Part shown: positions 23,877-36,111 of the stretch, in pieces
Numbering within the stretch: the first letter of the stretch is position 1
Layout of the letters: every line of letters starts with the position of its first letter
Source of the DNA: Hermatobates lingyangjiaoensis
Taxonomy: Eukaryota > Arthropoda > Insecta > Hemiptera > Hermatobatidae
NCBI GenBank assembly: GCA_026182355.1
Contig: JAPFBL010001929.1
Location: 2,100,001-2,164,000, forward strand
DNA length: 64,000 bases
Reading direction: 5' to 3'
Position numbers and translations under genes: made by a program
Notes under the pieces: model-generated
Told to the model about the DNA's origin: nothing
Databases searched by the model: none
The model's input: the letters and a program-made list of their open reading frames with translations, nothing else

Positions 23877-24699
23877 CTGCAACAAATAATACAATATTGC
23901 AGAGATATGTAGCAGAATAGACAAAAGCGTTGGCCAGTTCAAAAGGGATTACCCTTATCTGGCAGGTGAACAAACTGAGCTTCTTCTACTGTATTTGAAA
24001 GGCTTTTAATAGTGAATCAGCGTGGATTTCACTAGATTAGGTGGGATTAACCGTTAAAATTGATTTTCACTAGTAAAACCCTTTGAAATAGAGTTTGATA
24101 TATAATTGGAGCTAGCAAGTAATGCTGAAAAGAGAAAAGCACTTGAAGCTGTGAAGAGGAGAGCATAAGAGGCCAGTGAGATGTGCATTCGGTCTAATGT
24201 GCCACTCCCCACACACAAAGTGATCCCTTCGCCATCTCTAACCGATGTCCTCCTCTCCAATCTCCTCCCTCTACAACTCCAATATTTTCCAGTTCCATTA
24301 CACAGCGCTATCTTGTTTGACAAGTAATTACAATCAAAATAACACTTCAATTATAATAATATGTTTTACTTAAATAATTATTTCAATAAATATATAAAAG
24401 CTGTTATTATAAAAACATATATATACAAACCAGAACTATTTAAATCCATTGTATGAAATCTCTCCAATCAAAATCCTAAACAAATCACTATCATTCTGCG
24501 AACCCAACAAAATCATACACCTTGCTTCGTTATGTCATCGGTTTGAATTTAAAAGTAATCCATTATTTGTATTCATATTTATAAATCACGATTATTGTTA
24601 TTAGTTAAAACTTGGTATTATGATTTCATATTAATGTTATTAATCGTTTGTATTTGTGGTTATGACTCAGGATTATTGTTATTCCTATTCAATTTCAAA

Positions 24700-24900
24700 T
24701 GCCGGACTCTAATTCCACAGACATCAGAGTAAAAAGAATAATGAAGTTGCTACTGAAATTTCCGGTGGTACTGTCGAGAGGGGGCACTCGAGATTCAACA
24801 CTTTTCAAAGCCTCCCCCACTGTGAATTCCCATTCAGCTAATCTGAAAGGACACCCGAAGGTATGAGTGACTACTGGCTGAAAGAGGTCTAAATATTAGC
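24700..24900 (-). other. Open reading segment of unknown status
   Basis: A minus-strand frame without stops reads ...THTFGCPFRLAEWEFTVGE, then ALKSVESRVPPLDSTTGNF, and stops at about 24702. Acceptor-like tttcag sits within it at 24845-24850. It is GC-richer than its surroundings. It does not resemble the RasGEF residues missing from this interval, and the plus strand is also largely open, so a repeat fragment is at least as likely as an exon. Confidence 0.25.
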
Positions 24901-25528
24901 AAGTATTCACCACTCTTCTTCCACCAACATCTCCACTCGTCACCAATTAGCTTATTTTCAAGTCTAATACATATCCACATTTTTTTTCGAGTTATTTACT
25001 TAACATATTTTACCCCTCTAACATATTTTAACCATCTCTAACCACCACAGTCTTTTTAAAGACGTAGTATTATATTTAAAATTAGCTTTTTATTTATAAA
25101 ATTATTTCCCCTTTGTAGAATATTTAGAGTGAGTTTTTCTTCTAAACAAAATAACATTTTTATTATTATATTCCTTCCAACTGAAATATGATAAAAGTAT
25201 TGGGATGTATTAATATAAATTGAGAGTTTCACAATAATAATGTTTTTGATTTCATGAAAGAGAAGGTTGGGTTGTCATTCTATTTTAAACAGACTTCAGA
25301 ATTTGGGAGTCTTGGGACTGAGTAGAGGGACAAAGTAAGTACATTCATTTGTCGTTTTGCACTGTTATGTATAATGTAACAAATCTATATTAATTATCAT
25401 GAAATTTTATAAATTAATAAAGCAAATCTATGATTTTTCTGTATGATTTTGTTAGATATACAGTATTGTAAGTGGGGATAATACTAGTGGATATATCTTT
25501 AGATATGGATAACTGAGTTACGAGTTCC

Positions 25529-25530
<2 letters not shown>

Positions 25531-25561
<31 letters not shown>
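25531..25561 (+). repeat. (GT)n microsatellite
   Basis: An uninterrupted tg/gt run of about 30 bp. The open frames on both strands across it are artefacts. Confidence 0.9.
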
Positions 25562-25867
25562 TCTTCTATGTGCGTGAATGTGTGTATATGCAATTTTTTC
25601 AAAAAAAAATTTTTGAATATTCTATATTCAAAAAATAGTACTATTGTACTATTTGAAAAATATTGTACGGTCCATAATGAAATTATACCCATTAAAAGTC
25701 ATTGTCCGAAGAATAAATAGACAGTTTTGAGCAAGTCTCAAACACAAAAAGTTCCTTTGTATTAATCCAATATCAATGTTTTTACACAATAATTTTTTTT
25801 ATTGAAAACTTCAACATAATATTACAATGATTTTTTTTTTAAAAAAATTTATTATGGCTTATAATTC

Positions 25868-26175
25868 AATAGGGTTGCCCAGTAGTTTACGTGCTCGCTT
25901 CTGTACAGGTAAATTCAAGGTTCGATACCAACTCCGGTCCTCGATTTATTTACCTGGTAGGTAAAAAAGTCTTAGCATGACGTACTCAGATAGGATGTTA
26001 AGCTGTCGGTCCCGAGTCCATAGGATGTCAGGTACTTGTTAAAGATTCCTATTCTAAATATATTTCAGTTAGGCAAAATTTATGATTCCCAATGTAGAAT
26101 GTTCATTGTTTGGTATGAGAAAGGGGCAAATTTTGTCCTATGTTTGTCCTCTCATCGAACTGCACTGTATTAGAA
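25868..26175 (+). repeat. tRNA-derived SINE copy (tail type 1)
   Basis: agggttgcccagtagtttac, B box ggttcgatacc, gatgttaagctgtcggtccc, gatgtcaggtacttgttaaa, then cattgtttggtatgagaaag. Nearly full length. Confidence 0.85.
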
Positions 26176-26984
26176 CTACTAATTACTTACGAATATAAAC
26201 TACCCATCCAAATACACTTGCTCAATCCTTGTATTCAACCATAACACCTTCAAAGCCATTAAAAAAGAGATCAACCACGAAAAACAGTACAAAGCAAATA
26301 GTGTAAAGCTACAAATAGGTAACACTTGATTTCTGTTAATTTAGCACAACTGTAATTTGTAAATGTAATATTTAAGCATTTAATTTGGGGAAAAAAAATT
26401 ACTTGTTAATAATTGAAAGCAAACAAAGTTCCAAGTTTTAAATTTCCAACTAAGTTTCCAAATAAAAGCAATAGCGAAATGGTATTAATTTAGAAAAAAA
26501 AAATCCACTTGTTGAGCATTTATGTGGGAAGGAAGTTTCAAGTTTTGCTGGCTTGGCAAACGTGCTCTTGGTAACCAAGTGTATTATAGAATAACTCCTT
26601 ATCTCTAGCTCTCCCGAGTCTTTCCAAACTAACTTTAATTAGTTCTTATAAAGGAGCTTTGCTTTATTAATCAATGTTTTCGAGAATCAGGACACAATAT
26701 TTATTTGTTGGGATAATTATTAAACATTATCATATTAACGACAAACTTTCATGCGAAACTTTACTGATGTGAGATTTCTAAATGAATACACCTATACATC
26801 GCTGTAAACATTTCACTACAACAACGTTCTGTAATTAATGAATTTATTATATATTAATATTTATTATAGTTTTTTATCTGTTTGTACCCATAAAGTTAAT
26901 ATTTATAGAAAGGAAAAAACGAAAACAAAAGAATATATATATATACTTTTTCGTTGGAAATACGATCCGAAACGGACAAATATA

Positions 26985-27120
26985 ATGTAGAAAAACATTA
27001 TCTGAACCAGTGTGCTTGGTTTCCCTCTCTTATCTCTCCTGAAGACGTTTCAATCCAAAAATTAGAGACTGTAAGTGTGTGCGTTTGATTTCTCTATGTT
27101 TCTTTTTATACATTTGACTA
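26985..27120. mobile_element. Foldback family E, fragment
   Basis: tggaaatacgatccgaaacg on the left and ctcctgaagacgtttcaatc...gtgcgtttgatttctctatg on the right, flanked by TA runs. Confidence 0.7.
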
Positions 27121-27139
27121 ATATATATATATATATAAA

Positions 27140-27326
27140 GATTTCACATAGACACGTGAAATAACAATCAATGATCAAACCACAATATGAAATGGGAAAA
27201 CAAGACTAAGATCTTTCAACGGTAATATGCGGTCTTCGTTAGTTGGGTTTTGGACTCTGACGAAGATCGCTTGTTACGGTTGAAAGATCTTAGCCTTTTT
27301 TTCCCATTTCAAATTGTGGTTTGATC

Positions 27327-27330
<4 letters not shown>
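27140..27330. mobile_element. Foldback family A, palindrome
   Basis: Arms ataacaatcaatgatcaaac...tttcaacggtaatatgcgg and ctctgacgaagatcgcttgt...attgtggtttgatcat. TA runs lie on both sides (27121-27136; 27331-27375). Confidence 0.85.
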
Positions 27331-27377
<47 letters not shown>

Positions 27378-27960
27378 TATAGAGGTTGCACAGTCCGTCT
27401 GTGATATAAGAATATTGGCCGAAAACATGAGCCTCACTTTGCAGTGAACTCCTGTTCCCTTTCTATTTCTGATTTCTTTGGTGGTTGGTTTTTTCTATTG
27501 TCCGCTACGGTTATTGATTTTATTTTTATTTTACTTGATACTCTCATTTGTCTTTTAGGAAAAGTAGCCTTTGTCTTTATTTCAATGGGAGAAGAGGTTT
27601 CACAGTCCCTATTGATTAAAGGATGTTGACACTCGACTCCAACTTCTTCACGTAGAGACCCCTCGAATTACTGGTTATGATGAATAACAAACGTTTCCTC
27701 TTCTGTTTGTTATGACGACAGTTCATATTTCTATTGATGGATGGTTGGTTGATGGTAGAGAATTTTGAACTGTTGACCTGGTGGTGATATTTGCGACATG
27801 TTTCAACCATTCTCTGGTTATCTTCAGGCCTGAAGTGAGGCTCATGTTTTCTGCCAATATTCTTAAATCATAGTGGGAATGTGCAATCTCTATACCCATT
27901 GGTTGAAATAACGGAGGCTTCGCTGGGCAACGGGTAACTAGGACCGCACTCATGGACCTA
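27378..27960 (-). mobile_element. Penelope-like foldback with long interior
   Basis: 27378-27440 (plus) and 27830-27900 (minus) are inverted copies sharing aagaatattggc.gaaaaca and tgagcctcactt. Between them the minus strand has two overlapping open frames without recognisable domains (27723-27953 and 27616-27810). The minus strand at 27827-27800 carries CUGAAGA-U-AACCA..UGGUU-GAAAC, a hammerhead-like core. Confidence 0.6.
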
Positions 27961-28080
27961 CAAATTCTATTCTCCTATTGGTCACCATCGTAAAGAATCA
28001 TATTCCTTTCCTCGGATAGCTCATAGAAAATATATATATACACTTAAAATTCGAAAAGATGATCTAAACTGGACGCAAAT

Positions 28081-28344
28081 CAGTTCAAAAACAAAGGAAA
28101 CCAAACACAGAGAAAGATAGTGTGAAAGATAGTTAACATACTTGCAAACTCAAATTTTCGGATGATCCGTCTTCAAGAGAAAAGAGAATGGGCGACGAAG
28201 CACGCCGGAAACACAACTTGGTTGTTTGTGTTTCCGGCGTGCTTGGTCTCCCATTCTCTTTTCTCCTGAAGACGGATCATACAAAGATTTGAGTTTGTAA
28301 GTGTGTCTCTTTCTCTGTGTGTTGCTTTCCTTCGTTTTTGAACT

Positions 28345-28346
<2 letters not shown>
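28081..28346. mobile_element. Foldback family D, best palindrome
   Basis: The arms meet at about 28213 (cacaacttgg/ttgtttgtgtttccgg). Outer ends cagttcaaaaacaaaggaaa and cgtttttgaactg. TA runs flank it. The stems include 'ccgtcttcaagagaaaagag' and its complement. Confidence 0.85.
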
Positions 28347-28375
<29 letters not shown>

Positions 28376-30806
28376 TCATAATAGTATTGACCATGGAATG
28401 AAACAAAACTAAAGTTTATCCGGACTCGGTGAGTTCTTCAGGTTCAAATTAAACTCTCATTGCCAACGTTTCGGATATTATTTAAAACCTTTTTCATTGA
28501 CAGAAGTATACATTTTGAAACAGAAAAACTAAGTATTATATTACAAATTACTTTACAAAAGAAAAATAGTCTGTGAATTTCAACAACAACTTCTTACAGT
28601 AGAAATCTTAATTTTTTTTTTTTTTTTTAGTGTGGTTTGGACGTTGATTTTGATTTCAAGTTTTTTGTGAAATTTTTATATATAGTTTTATATATATATA
28701 TAAAAGCTCTATTGAAACCTATGCCTATTTTCAGTTTAACAGCTTTTTGAATTAATTTTTCCAATTTTCTGAAGTTCGGGACAAGATACATCAGTTCTCC
28801 AAAATTTTTCTTCCTGTACTCCGGAATAAAAGTTTCTGGAACTCGTATTTTTTTTCTACAGAGTGGCACAAATTGCTATTCTTTGATCCATTTGAACTGT
28901 ATTAACACGTTTCGGTCTCCATCGACCATTCTCAACGATATTATTTACAAAGGTAGTTTCACAACTTACTTAAAACTAATACAATTCAAAACAAAAAAAG
29001 TCAAATAAACTATACACAAAGTCAATTGCACATAATCATAACAACGGAAGTTATCAACAGGTAGTGGCAAATATAAATAATATAAATATATTTATATAAA
29101 CCAGGTTCAGAGAAAGGACACACATGAAAGAGCTCACCGAAATTACTACTATATTGCGACCGCGTTGCCACCTAGTAGAGAGATAAAGAAGTCAGTTGTT
29201 TGGAAGACAGGCAATAACTGACGTCATATCATTCAACAGAGATTGAATCAGTGAAGCCAACCAACGGAGGGAGGGGAGACAAAGATAAAAAAGAAAGAAT
29301 GACAAGAAAATAAATTAATACAGCTAGTTAAAGAAAAATATCTTATAAAATAAAAAACCAAATATAAGGAAAAATGAATAAGAAACCAAAAGTATTATTA
29401 AAAGTACTGAATAAATAATCATTAACCATTGAGGTTAAGCTGTGGTTTTCAATGTGGAATAAAATAAAAACATCCTTTGTTGAACTTTTGGATGAAAGTT
29501 CTTTATCAGAGAAGTGCTCAGGAAATACGGCAAAGGTACTGAGAGTGACACACAGTTTAGCAGCAGTGGTCAGAATACATAAATAATAAAATAACAATAA
29601 TACATCAGAATGCATTAATAATGAAACACTTGTATGACAAACACCTGTGAGGAGTAACTACTGATCAACACTTTTTGGCTTTTTCTTTAAATTTTTCAAA
29701 GTTGTTAAATTGTTTGTATAAATAAGTGGAAATATATTTTATCGATAGGAAGTGAATGTTGAACTAAAATATTCTATCAATAAATGAATTTATAGCAATC
29801 GAGTAAAAAATTAGTAAAATTTATAAAGCAAATACCAACTAATTATTATATATTAATTAACTACTAATTACCGATAGATATTGTGCTAATTAGTAACGGT
29901 GATTAGTGTTACTAATTAGGATGTCTGTCAACCGATTTAATCAAGAGGAGAATATATAGGGCCGAGAAGGCAGTTTGTGTTGAAGTTGCAAAGGTTAATT
30001 CTGTTTGCCAAAGGGAAGAGACTGGTTTGGTTTATCGAGTGACAAGCGGGAATCACCTCAGCCGAGTAGTCGTTGAACATTTCAGGCGGCTAAGTCAGTT
30101 AGTATTGAACTAATCTTTGAGTTGAAGTCAAGGTGGTTTGGTGCAGTAGTTTGTAATGAAGGTGATATCAGATCCTCGCCACCCTCTTACCCCCACCTTG
30201 GGGGTGATTTAAGGAAAGTGGTGTGGGGGGGGGGGGTATGACTGTCTTGGAAGAAGTAATCAAAGGGGCACTGAGAAATAAAATGTTCCATCTATGAAGC
30301 CATCAGTTTATTATTAATAAATAATAAGTTTATAAGTTTGATAAGACGTGATACCCAAAGAGACCAACTTTAATAAAGTTAAGTGAAGCATCACTTATGA
30401 TGATCAATGTAGAATCAATCGGGAATGTGGCTCAACCATAACTCAAATGAGTTGAAATTAACGAATGAGTTACACTACACTCTCCATCCATTAGTAAAGC
30501 ACTAAAAACAAAATGCGTATAACCGTCACCACTGGAGGTGAACAATGTTAACATACATTGGCTGTAAAAAAAAAAGAATAATATTCCAATTTTCTACAGA
30601 GTGGCACAAATTGCTATTCTTTGACATAAAGTGTGGATACTGAACTCGCAATTGTAAGTTATTAGCTGAGCAAGCAAAGATATTGCTGATGATATTCACT
30701 TTGCATTAACTCATATTAAAGCCAGAAATTTAATATGTTATATAAAATCTTCAGGTATAAGGTTGGCATAAACTCTAATACTACAGAAGCATTGTAAAAG
30801 TCAAAA

Positions 30807-31045
30807 TCAATATAAATAAAAGAAAAGACTTTTCTGTAGATTGGTCAGAACTGACTCATTTCAAGTTATCTTTACGTTTTGTATATTAGAGAAACCGAAT
30901 GCACCCTTAGAAAAATTTTTTCACCAGCAAACTCAGCTAATAGAAGTCATAACAAGCTGAAACTTTGACAGTAGATTTGTGTATGTCTAACTTAAAAGCT
31001 AAGATTTTAATGGATTGGAAATTAAACGTAGAAGGCAAGTTATGT
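30807..31045 (+). mobile_element. Helitron 5' end, fragment
   Basis: Starts TCAATATAAATAAAAG after an A, as in the Helitron at 55.6-56.5 kb. It shares gaactgactcatttcaagtt and 'gtagatttgtgtatgtctaa' and ends near ggcaagttatg. No 3' end is recognisable. Confidence 0.65.
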
Positions 31046-31689
31046 CAAACCCAAGTGAGAACCAACCCACCCAGCGGAGGGCCCTTCTCGAGAGCAGCCA
31101 TGTTATTACATCGCTATTGCTTATAAAACAAAGTTAAGCAACATTGAACTTGCCATTGGCACTCCCTCACTTAAAATAACGTGGCTAACTTATAGTTTTA
31201 AGTATTAATCATTAAATAATGAACGAATCATTATTGCGCCACTCTGTTTGCTCGTAAAGCCTACGAGGCGTTAAGGCTACACAGTAGGATTTTCATTTAA
31301 AACTAAAAATAAAACTCAACATAAGTCTAGTTAAAAAAAAACTTTAAAAACAAGGACAATTTGTTCCTTTAAATAATGTCTAAAACACTTAAATTTACCA
31401 CAGTCAATACAGCTTGCTGAGTATATTAGGCATTTTAATAGAAAATGAAAAAGGGTTATGTTTTTCGTAATGTAATTTCCAAATTTCTGTAGGTTCCTAT
31501 TTGTAGATTATACTTGTTGCACAATTTATATTTACTCATAGTTAACCGAATAAAGGTAGCCTATGATTTTGATTATATCTAGTGATTTGTTATCATTAAA
31601 ATTATTGTTGCTTCATTATGATATATTGAATGTGTATAATTAAATATGTTTGTTTGTTTTCCATCACACATTCTATTAAAGCTTTCACC

Positions 31690-31985
31690 TTTAAATCTGC
31701 TCTAGGGGTGGAAATTGTGTCTCATTTATTATTTGGTGCCAATTTTAGTAATGTGTGAGACACATTACTAGTTGATTTTGACTCTACATTGGAAGCCCTA
31801 AATTTTAGATCTTTAATGAGTACTTGATATTGTATAGGCTTGGGGCCTATGGCCTAACTCCTAGGAATAATGGTAAGATTTATTCACTTCTACTTGAATA
31901 TATTGAAGGCCAGAGCGGGTATTGAACCCTTTATGTACTACTTATCCATAAGCGAACTCCATGCAACTGTTCTAACCTGGCCCCT
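31690..31985 (-). repeat. tRNA-derived SINE copy (tail type 2)
   Basis: Read on minus: ggggccaggttagaacagtt, gggttcaatacccgctctgg, then the body, and the tail module ggtgccaaataataa/ccacccctagagc at the low-coordinate end. Diverged. Confidence 0.75.
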
Positions 31986-33224
31986 TATAATTAAATGTTA
32001 TATTGTCATGGACACTATAAAGATTGTTAGTAACATTATTAGGAAATACACCTGCATACTAACATTATACAAGTATGGCGGTGTATTTTTCTGCTAATGT
32101 TTTGTAATTAAGGAAGATCGAGTATAAGAAGATGTCAGGATTTAATATATTGTATGTAGTCAATGACAGATGAAAGATCACATTTTAGACTTCCAGAATC
32201 ATACAATCTACTGTCATTAACTGCGTTAAATTTATACAAGTTTAAATAATATTGAAACTTCTTCCTTGTAGTTTGAAAGATAAATTTTATATTATCAAGT
32301 TAAAAGAAATTGGTAAAATAAAATAAACGCTCAATTGAAGAAGAAACAGCTCATGTCATGATGCTGAAAGGAATTAGCTACACCCCAGGGGCTTTAGGCA
32401 ATCAACCCTGTCTGGCAGGGCAAAGAAAAAAAATCCCGCATTAATACCAAAGGCTAGCACTACAAAAGGGTCTCTTTTCTGAAAAACAATTCCAAACAAA
32501 GTAAAAAAGAGAAAAAAGGAAACAGGGCTTTGATGAGGACAAAGCTTCTCTGGCAGTCATCGGATAAATCAAGTGAATAAACATTACGAGGATTGGCGCA
32601 GGCTTCCCTTAATTATAACCTAACCTGTCAATTATAGATTATTTAAATTAAACAATCGGCTAGCATAATTCAGGAGACTGATTGAGAATTATTTAGAAAC
32701 ATCACTTTTCAAAGAAACAAGCGATGTTTCTACGTGTTCTCTTCTTGTAATCGTTTGATATATTTATATAACTATCTTGACTAACTGTTTCATGTTTTGA
32801 ATAATATATATATATTGTTTTTAATTTGTATAATTATTTTTTCCTTTTCTTACTTTTGTTATTAATACTGTTTTATACTTTAGCTGTTTTATTAATTAAT
32901 AATTATTATCTTCTTACTTTTTTAGTTTTTTATTCTTTTCTTTGTAAGTTGGGAGTACTACATATCACTAAGCCGTACGCGCTGCGTGTTGGTTATTGTT
33001 TGCCAGCCAAGCAGAACTCCTCTTCTTCTTCTCCAGGTGTCGACGATGTTGAAGTATTGAAGTGGTTTGTGTGTTGTTTCTACTAGTTATTTTCTTGTAA
33101 TCGTTTGATATATACATATAAATAAAGAGTAATAATGAAGGTATGTCAGATATAGAGACAGGCATAATTTTCTACGATCGCCGAAATATGGAACTAAATT
33201 ATGTGTATTTCTATCTCTTTACTA

Positions 33225-33874
33225 GGAGTAAAAATGGAATGATTAAGCGCCAACTAATAACCTCTAACACTCAACTCCGACTTTCGGCCTTCATGAGGCT
33301 ACCCTGTTAACCTGCTACATGCAGGGACAAACGAAAGAGGAGGAGAAGGTGATCAGAGGCAGGGCCTGACCACCTTGATTTCACATCCTTCCTAATCCCT
33401 AAATTCTCTCCTTTTATCCCAGCCCCAATCTAAGGTGTTAAGCGATCCGTACCGAAGGATGGATGATACAGGGGTTATTGTATTATGAACGGAGCCTCAA
33501 GGTTACCAGGCGACCCCCTTGAGTAAATAACCTTACTCCGGTATGCGGTGCTCTGCCGGAGCGGACAAAATACCACCGGTAGAGCTTCGGGTAAAATCGG
33601 TAAAATCCTTCATATGATACTAAGGAGAAGGAAGTCCGGAGACCATCCTCCTGAAGGCGCAGAGGGTACCAAAGCGCTAACTAGTGGGAGCCAATCTCCC
33701 ACAAGTGAACCTGAAGACCCGAAGAAGGTGAAAGGAAGTTACATTCTCCCGAATCAAAAGTGCTGAGCTTCTTGGAGGCGTTAAAGCTAACTGCTGGGTT
33801 AACTTTAGTACAGAGGGGGGGGGGGGGGGAGTACAATAGTTTTTTTGTCATTTTTTAAGACTCATATAATAATA
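33225..33874 (+). mobile_element. Short LINE-derived element with 12-bp target-site duplication
   Basis: The 12-mer atctctttacta occurs at 33213-33224 and again at 33875-33886, exactly bracketing the element. The 5' end is ggagtaaaaatggaatgatt, and the 3' end is a short (TAA)n-like tail. It is homologous along most of its length to the 47.2-kb element but lacks that element's zinc-knuckle segment. A G homopolymer lies near 33816. Confidence 0.85.
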
Positions 33875-33960
33875 ATCTCTTTACTACCTTCGTTATAACC
33901 CTTTTTTATTTAAAAGTAAATTGTTAAATATATATATCTAAATAAAAAAAAATAAAAAAA

Positions 33961-34126
33961 TAAACACATAAAGAACTTACTGGACCAATATTTCGACCTC
34001 ACCTTTTACCTACAATCTTGAACACACGTACCTCTTCTTCTTCCCTTCTAATCTCTTCCGGATGACGTACTTTGGTTCGAAATATTGATCCAGTAAGTGT
34101 TTTCGTTCTTTATGCGTTTTTTTTTC
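33961..34126. mobile_element. Foldback family H, palindrome
   Basis: Arms acataaagaacttactggac...caatatttcgacc and ggttcgaaatattgatccag...gttctttatgcg. It carries a degenerate ggatga...gaaat core on the right arm. TA-rich flanks. Confidence 0.75.
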
Positions 34127-34183
34127 AGTGTTTATCTGTCCGGTTTGGACTGTTTAGTATTTCATTTATATATATATCACAAT

Positions 34184-34300
34184 ATTTCACCTAAACACGT
34201 GAAATAACAATCAATGATCAAACCAAAATATGGAATGGAGAAAAAAGACTAAGATATTTCAACCGTAACAAGCGGTGTTCGTGATTGTCAAATCTCAACT
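34184..34300 (+). mobile_element. Family A foldback, single arm
   Basis: cacgtgaaataacaatcaat...gatatttcaaccgtaacaag. The opposite arm is missing. Confidence 0.7.
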
Positions 34301-34720
34301 TGTGAAATCTTGTTATATATATAATGAAAATTTGAAACTTAACGAAGGATAAAATGATTACTTGTGAGAAATCGATGTTGTTAATTAATATTACCAAGTC
34401 TTCATTATTTCAATTTAAATACTTGATTAAATAATTAGGACATTAACAATGGTTTATTTAAGTTAAATTCAGAATTAACGAGGGTTATATCTTTGTCTGA
34501 CAGGACTAACAAATAATGTTTTACTTATTTCTTCCAGAAAGTCTTTGTTTATTCTGACTTTCTCATCCTTTTGTTATATGCTGTTGTCTTTTACACCTTG
34601 CTCTGCTCCCTTGAGAAGTCTACAAGATGACTTATTAATAGAAAATATGGCATACTATTCAACCAAACCTGCTTAAATGAAGGACTGCTTCCAAAGTGTA
34701 CAAATATACTCGTATGTAAC

Positions 34721-35072
34721 GAAATTTCACAATAAGCACATGGAATAATAATCAACGTCTAAACCACAGTAAGAAACAGAAAAATGACTAAACGAAAGAA
34801 AAGGCCTTTCAACCATAAGAAGTTTAACTTGTTTACCGTCACTTGTCTTACCAGCCTCTTGTTCCCTATCCTTTCACTTTACGCCTTTCAAAATACCTCT
34901 TTTGCCTCCCTCCCTCCTCATTACCATCCAAGATGCATGACTTTATTCAGTATGAGTGAAACTTTAGCGAAGAATACTTGTTATGGTAAAATATCTTAGT
35001 TATTTTTCTAAATTTTATGTTGTAGTTTAGACGTTGATTTTTATTTAATGTTTTTACTGTGAAATCTTGTTA
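34721..35072. mobile_element. Foldback related to family A (A2), with longer centre
   Basis: Arms acgaaatttcacaataagca...aatcaacgtctaaaccaca and gtagtttagacgttgatttt...gtgaaatcttgt. The centre, about 200 bp, has an open frame with no recognised domain. Confidence 0.75.
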
Positions 35073-36111
35073 TATATGGATTCAAATTTTAATTTATTTC
35101 CCCTTTTATCTTTTAGTTTTCTTTCCGCTTGGTAGTAGCATAGACTATTCGGGAAGGACTTACTTTGTATTCCATTACTGCCTTCCAAGATATTTTTTCT
35201 CATTCGACGACAGGAAAACATAGTATCGAAATACGAAAGTAATTTTATCATTATTAGATTTTGTATGTGTTTTTACTATATCTTGAATATATGTATAAAT
35301 CAAAATAGAGAAAATAATAAGTAATATTAAGTGAAATTATCATCTTTCCACCACAATATGAAGGTCATATATAACTGATATTGATTAGCCCGATTCAGTG
35401 TACAATCCCTGTTTACCAATTCAATAAAGCATATATTAATAAATTTCCTTCAGAATAAACTGTCAAATATTCTTTTCCATATTATAATCAAGTTAGTAGT
35501 GTTAATATAGAATTATTGGTGAATATTTATTTGCGATTTCTTTTTTCGAATGTAATTCTTTCATCATGAATGTTTCATAGTGCGAATTTTTCAATAAATA
35601 TGTTCTTAAGTGTAATGATACCTAAAAACATGTTTCATTCCAAAAGAATGTCCGATATCGTACAAAAACTTTTTCGTCAAATTTTACAAAGTCAGGCGGA
35701 CTCTTTTTATTGTGTTGAAAATTCCTCTTTATTAGAGTCAGTACTCACATTTTGTAGAAAGAGGTGAAGAGAAAAAACTAAGTCCATTAAAGACAGATAT
35801 TATACGATAAAATAAAATTGCTTTAGTGAATTTGCACTCAATCTAAGTGTACAGATTCTATGTATATGGAGCCATCGAATATACCTAAGACAAAAGGGAA
35901 AGTCATTACAATGACGCTTCATACATAATACAAATTCAGCTGAATGGAAAAACAAATTGTGCTACGAGTATATTTATGAACATAAATAACGATAAGTGTG
36001 ACACAAAGAAACATCCAAGCAATGAATACTATTGTTATAAAAGATTATCTGGGTTTGTTTATTATACAGAATGTATAAGTATTAACCCGGGCTATGAAAG
36101 TTTCCTAAGGG

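Noticed and set aside
24054..24350. A 98-codon minus-strand frame next to the RasGEF core exon, tested as the missing exon.
   Set aside because: No resemblance to the domain, and acceptor and donor phases do not join the neighbouring exons.
29962..30114. A 50-codon stop-to-stop plus-strand frame (AEKAVCVEVAKVNSVCQREE...).
   Set aside because: It has no Met, no recognised family and no clear splice sites. Such a length is plausible by chance in this less A+T-rich patch.
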